The notes under the pieces: generated by a model
What the model saw: only the letters and a program-made list of their open reading frames with translations
The model's database searches: none
What the model was told of the DNA's origin: nothing
Part shown: positions 62,677 through 64,000 of the stretch, in pieces
How the letters are laid out: every line of letters begins with the position of its first letter
How positions within the stretch are numbered: position 1 is the stretch's first letter
Program-made: the position numbers and the translations under genes
Assembly (NCBI GenBank): GCA_002394235.1
Contig: DGTF01000080.1
Location: 24,894-88,893 of the forward strand
DNA: 64,000 nucleotides
From: Eubacterium sp. UBA4343
GTDB taxonomy: Bacteria > Bacillota > Clostridia > Lachnospirales > Lachnospiraceae
Reading direction: 5' to 3'

Positions 62677-64000
62677 ATGAATAGTGATCATGTTACGAAG
62701 GGTATGCAGGCGGCGCCTGCGAGAAGCCTGTTCAATGCACTTGGATTTACACCGGAGGAGATGGAGAAGCCGTTAATCGGTATTGTCTGCTCCTACAATG
62801 AAATCGTTCCGGGTCACATGAACCTGGACAAGATCGCTCAGGCGGTGAAGATGGGTGTCGCCGAGGCCGGCGGAATGCCGGTGATGTTCCCGGCGATTGC
62901 GGTCTGTGATGGTATCGCCATGGGCCACATCGGAATGAAGTATTCCCTGGTTACCCGTGATCTGATCTGCGATTCCACGGAGTGCATGGCAATCGCGCAT
63001 CAGTTCGACGGACTGGTGATGATTCCGAACTGCGACAAGAATGTTCCGGGTCTTCTGATGGCGGCTGCCCGCATCAACATCCCTACCGTTTTTGTCAGCG
63101 GCGGCCCGATGATGGCCGGACATGTCTACGGAAGGAAGAGAAGCCTCTCTTCCATGTTTGAGGCGGTAGGCTCCTATGCGGCAGGCAAGTTCACAGAAGA
63201 ACAGGTATCGGAATATGAGAGAAAGGTCTGCCCGACCTGTGGATCCTGCTCCGGCATGTATACCGCGAACAGCATGAACTGTATCACCGAGGCACTTGGA
63301 ATGGGGCTTCAGGGCAACGGAACGATCCCGGCGGTATATTCCGAGAGGCTCCGCCTCGCCAAGCACGCTGGCATGAAGGTCATGGAGATGCTGGAGAAAA
63401 ATATCCGTCCCCGCGACATCATGACAAAGGAAGCGTTCCTGAACGCGCTGACCGTTGATATGGCGCTCGGCTGCTCCACCAATACCATGCTTCATATCCC
63501 GGCGATCGCACATGAGGCAGGATTTGATTTTGACACAGAGCTGGCAAATGAGATCAGCGAGAAGACACCGAACCTCTGCCATCTCGCACCCGCAGGCGCT
63601 ACCTATATGGAAGACCTGAATGAGGCGGGCGGCGTCTATGCGGTGATGAATGAGCTTTCCAAGAAGAATCTTCTGAATCTCGACTGCATGACCGTAACCG
63701 GCAAGACCGTCGGGGAGAATATCAAGAACTGCATCAATAAGGATCCGGAGATCATCCGTCCGATTGATCATCCGTTTATGGAGAAGGGCGGACTTGCTGT
63801 TCTCAAGGGCAACCTGGCTCCGGACACCGCAATCGTAAAACAGTCCGCCGTACTTCCGGAGATGATGGTGCATGAGGGACCGGCAAGGGTATTCGACTGC
63901 GAGGAGGACGCGATCGCTGCGATCAAGGGCGGGAAAATCGTTCCCGGCGACGTGGTTGTGATTCGCTATGAAGGACCGAAGGGCGGACCGGGCATGAGAG
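62677..64000 (+). CDS. ilvD: dihydroxy-acid dehydratase (5' part; runs off the window)
   Basis: Iron-sulphur dehydratase of isoleucine, valine and leucine synthesis. 441 codons are present and the frame is open at the edge; the full protein is about 550-560 residues. Cluster cysteines are seen in NCDKN and [17 protein letters not shown], and [18 protein letters not shown] matches the C-terminal half start. ATG 62677 follows GGGAGA. Co-directional with leuB. Confidence 0.95.
   Translation, partial: MNSDHVTKGMQAAPARSLFNALGFTPEEMEKPLIGIVCSYNEIVPGHMNLDKIAQAVKMGVAEAGGMPVMFPAIAVCDGIAMGHIGMKYSLVTRDLICDSTECMAIAHQFDGLVMIPNCDKNVPGLLMAAARINIPTVFVSGGPMMAGHVYGRKRSLSSMFEAVGSYAAGKFTEEQVSEYERKVCPTCGSCSGMYTANSMNCITEALGMGLQGNGTIPAVYSERLRLAKHAGMKVMEMLEKNIRPRDIMTKEAFLNALTVDMALGCSTNTMLHIPAIAHEAGFDFDTELANEISEKTPNLCHLAPAGATYMEDLNEAGGVYAVMNELSKKNLLNLDCMTVTGKTVGENIKNCINKDPEIIRPIDHPFMEKGGLAVLKGNLAPDTAIVKQSAVLPEMMVHEGPARVFDCEEDAIAAIKGGKIVPGDVVVIRYEGPKGGPGMR

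Overview
The window looks like a chromosomal segment of a Gram-positive anaerobe of the class Clostridia, most likely Lachnospiraceae-like. The reasons are strong AGGAGG-type ribosome binding sites, frequent TTG/GTG starts and 4-base gene overlaps, a FeoA-FeoB fusion, a giant 2-hydroxyacyl-CoA dehydratase activase, a YitT protein, an HPr-like protein without its histidine, a NucA-type DNA-entry nuclease, and CcpA-type cre boxes. This is family-level inference; there is no rRNA or tRNA in the window to anchor taxonomy.

Layout. 0.2-3.5 kb: a PatB/MalY-type C-S lyase with an unusual C-terminal extension, and a MATE exporter. 3.7-10.2 kb: a complete urease operon ureI-A-B-C-E-F-G-D, interrupted by repeat-bearing spacers. 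10.3-12.2 kb: promoter, TPP riboswitch with its terminator, and thiC. 12.4-16.1 kb: DUF975 membrane protein, Dabb protein, SIMPL lipoprotein, D-aminoacyl-tRNA deacylase and a broken esterase. 16.4-25.4 kb: HPr-like protein, AlaX-type editing enzyme, an AT-rich orphan membrane gene, DNA-entry nuclease, an alpha/beta hydrolase-MoxR-VWA operon and a lysozyme-like protein. The 10.5-25.4 kb part is scattered with copies and fragments of one multi-hairpin inverted-repeat element. 25.5-37.7 kb: small orphan, YitT, ProA, a WYL-SbcD-SbcC operon, FeoAB and a small membrane protein. 37.9-45.4 kb: a membrane-anchored LuxR regulator with an orphan solute-binding lipoprotein, a large lipoprotein with an AIM24 protein, an Fe-alcohol dehydrogenase and a small protein. 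45.8-54.5 kb: a catabolite-controlled sugar-acid operon. 54.9-64 kb: giant activase (minus strand), tgt-yajC, and leuB followed by ilvD, which runs off the right edge.

How genes work together. UreI admits urea, UreABC hydrolyses it, and UreEFGD load nickel. The 45.8-54.5 kb operon encodes a GntP-like permease, KDG kinase, KDPG aldolase, a hexulose-phosphate synthase-like and SIS isomerase-like pair, a YhcH-type protein, a LacI regulator, a stand-alone hydantoinase-A-like ATPase and an unrecognised HEFFH-motif protein. It reads as uptake of an acidic or amidated sugar, its opening, and entry into the Entner-Doudoroff route, but the substrate is not obvious. LeuB and IlvD belong to branched-chain amino acid synthesis.

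The most interesting items are the cloverleaf-like repeat element (two intact copies at 16758-16941 and 18388-18557 plus at least seven fragments), the hydantoinase-containing sugar-acid operon, the LuxR/solute-binding pair, and the WYL-SbcDC operon.
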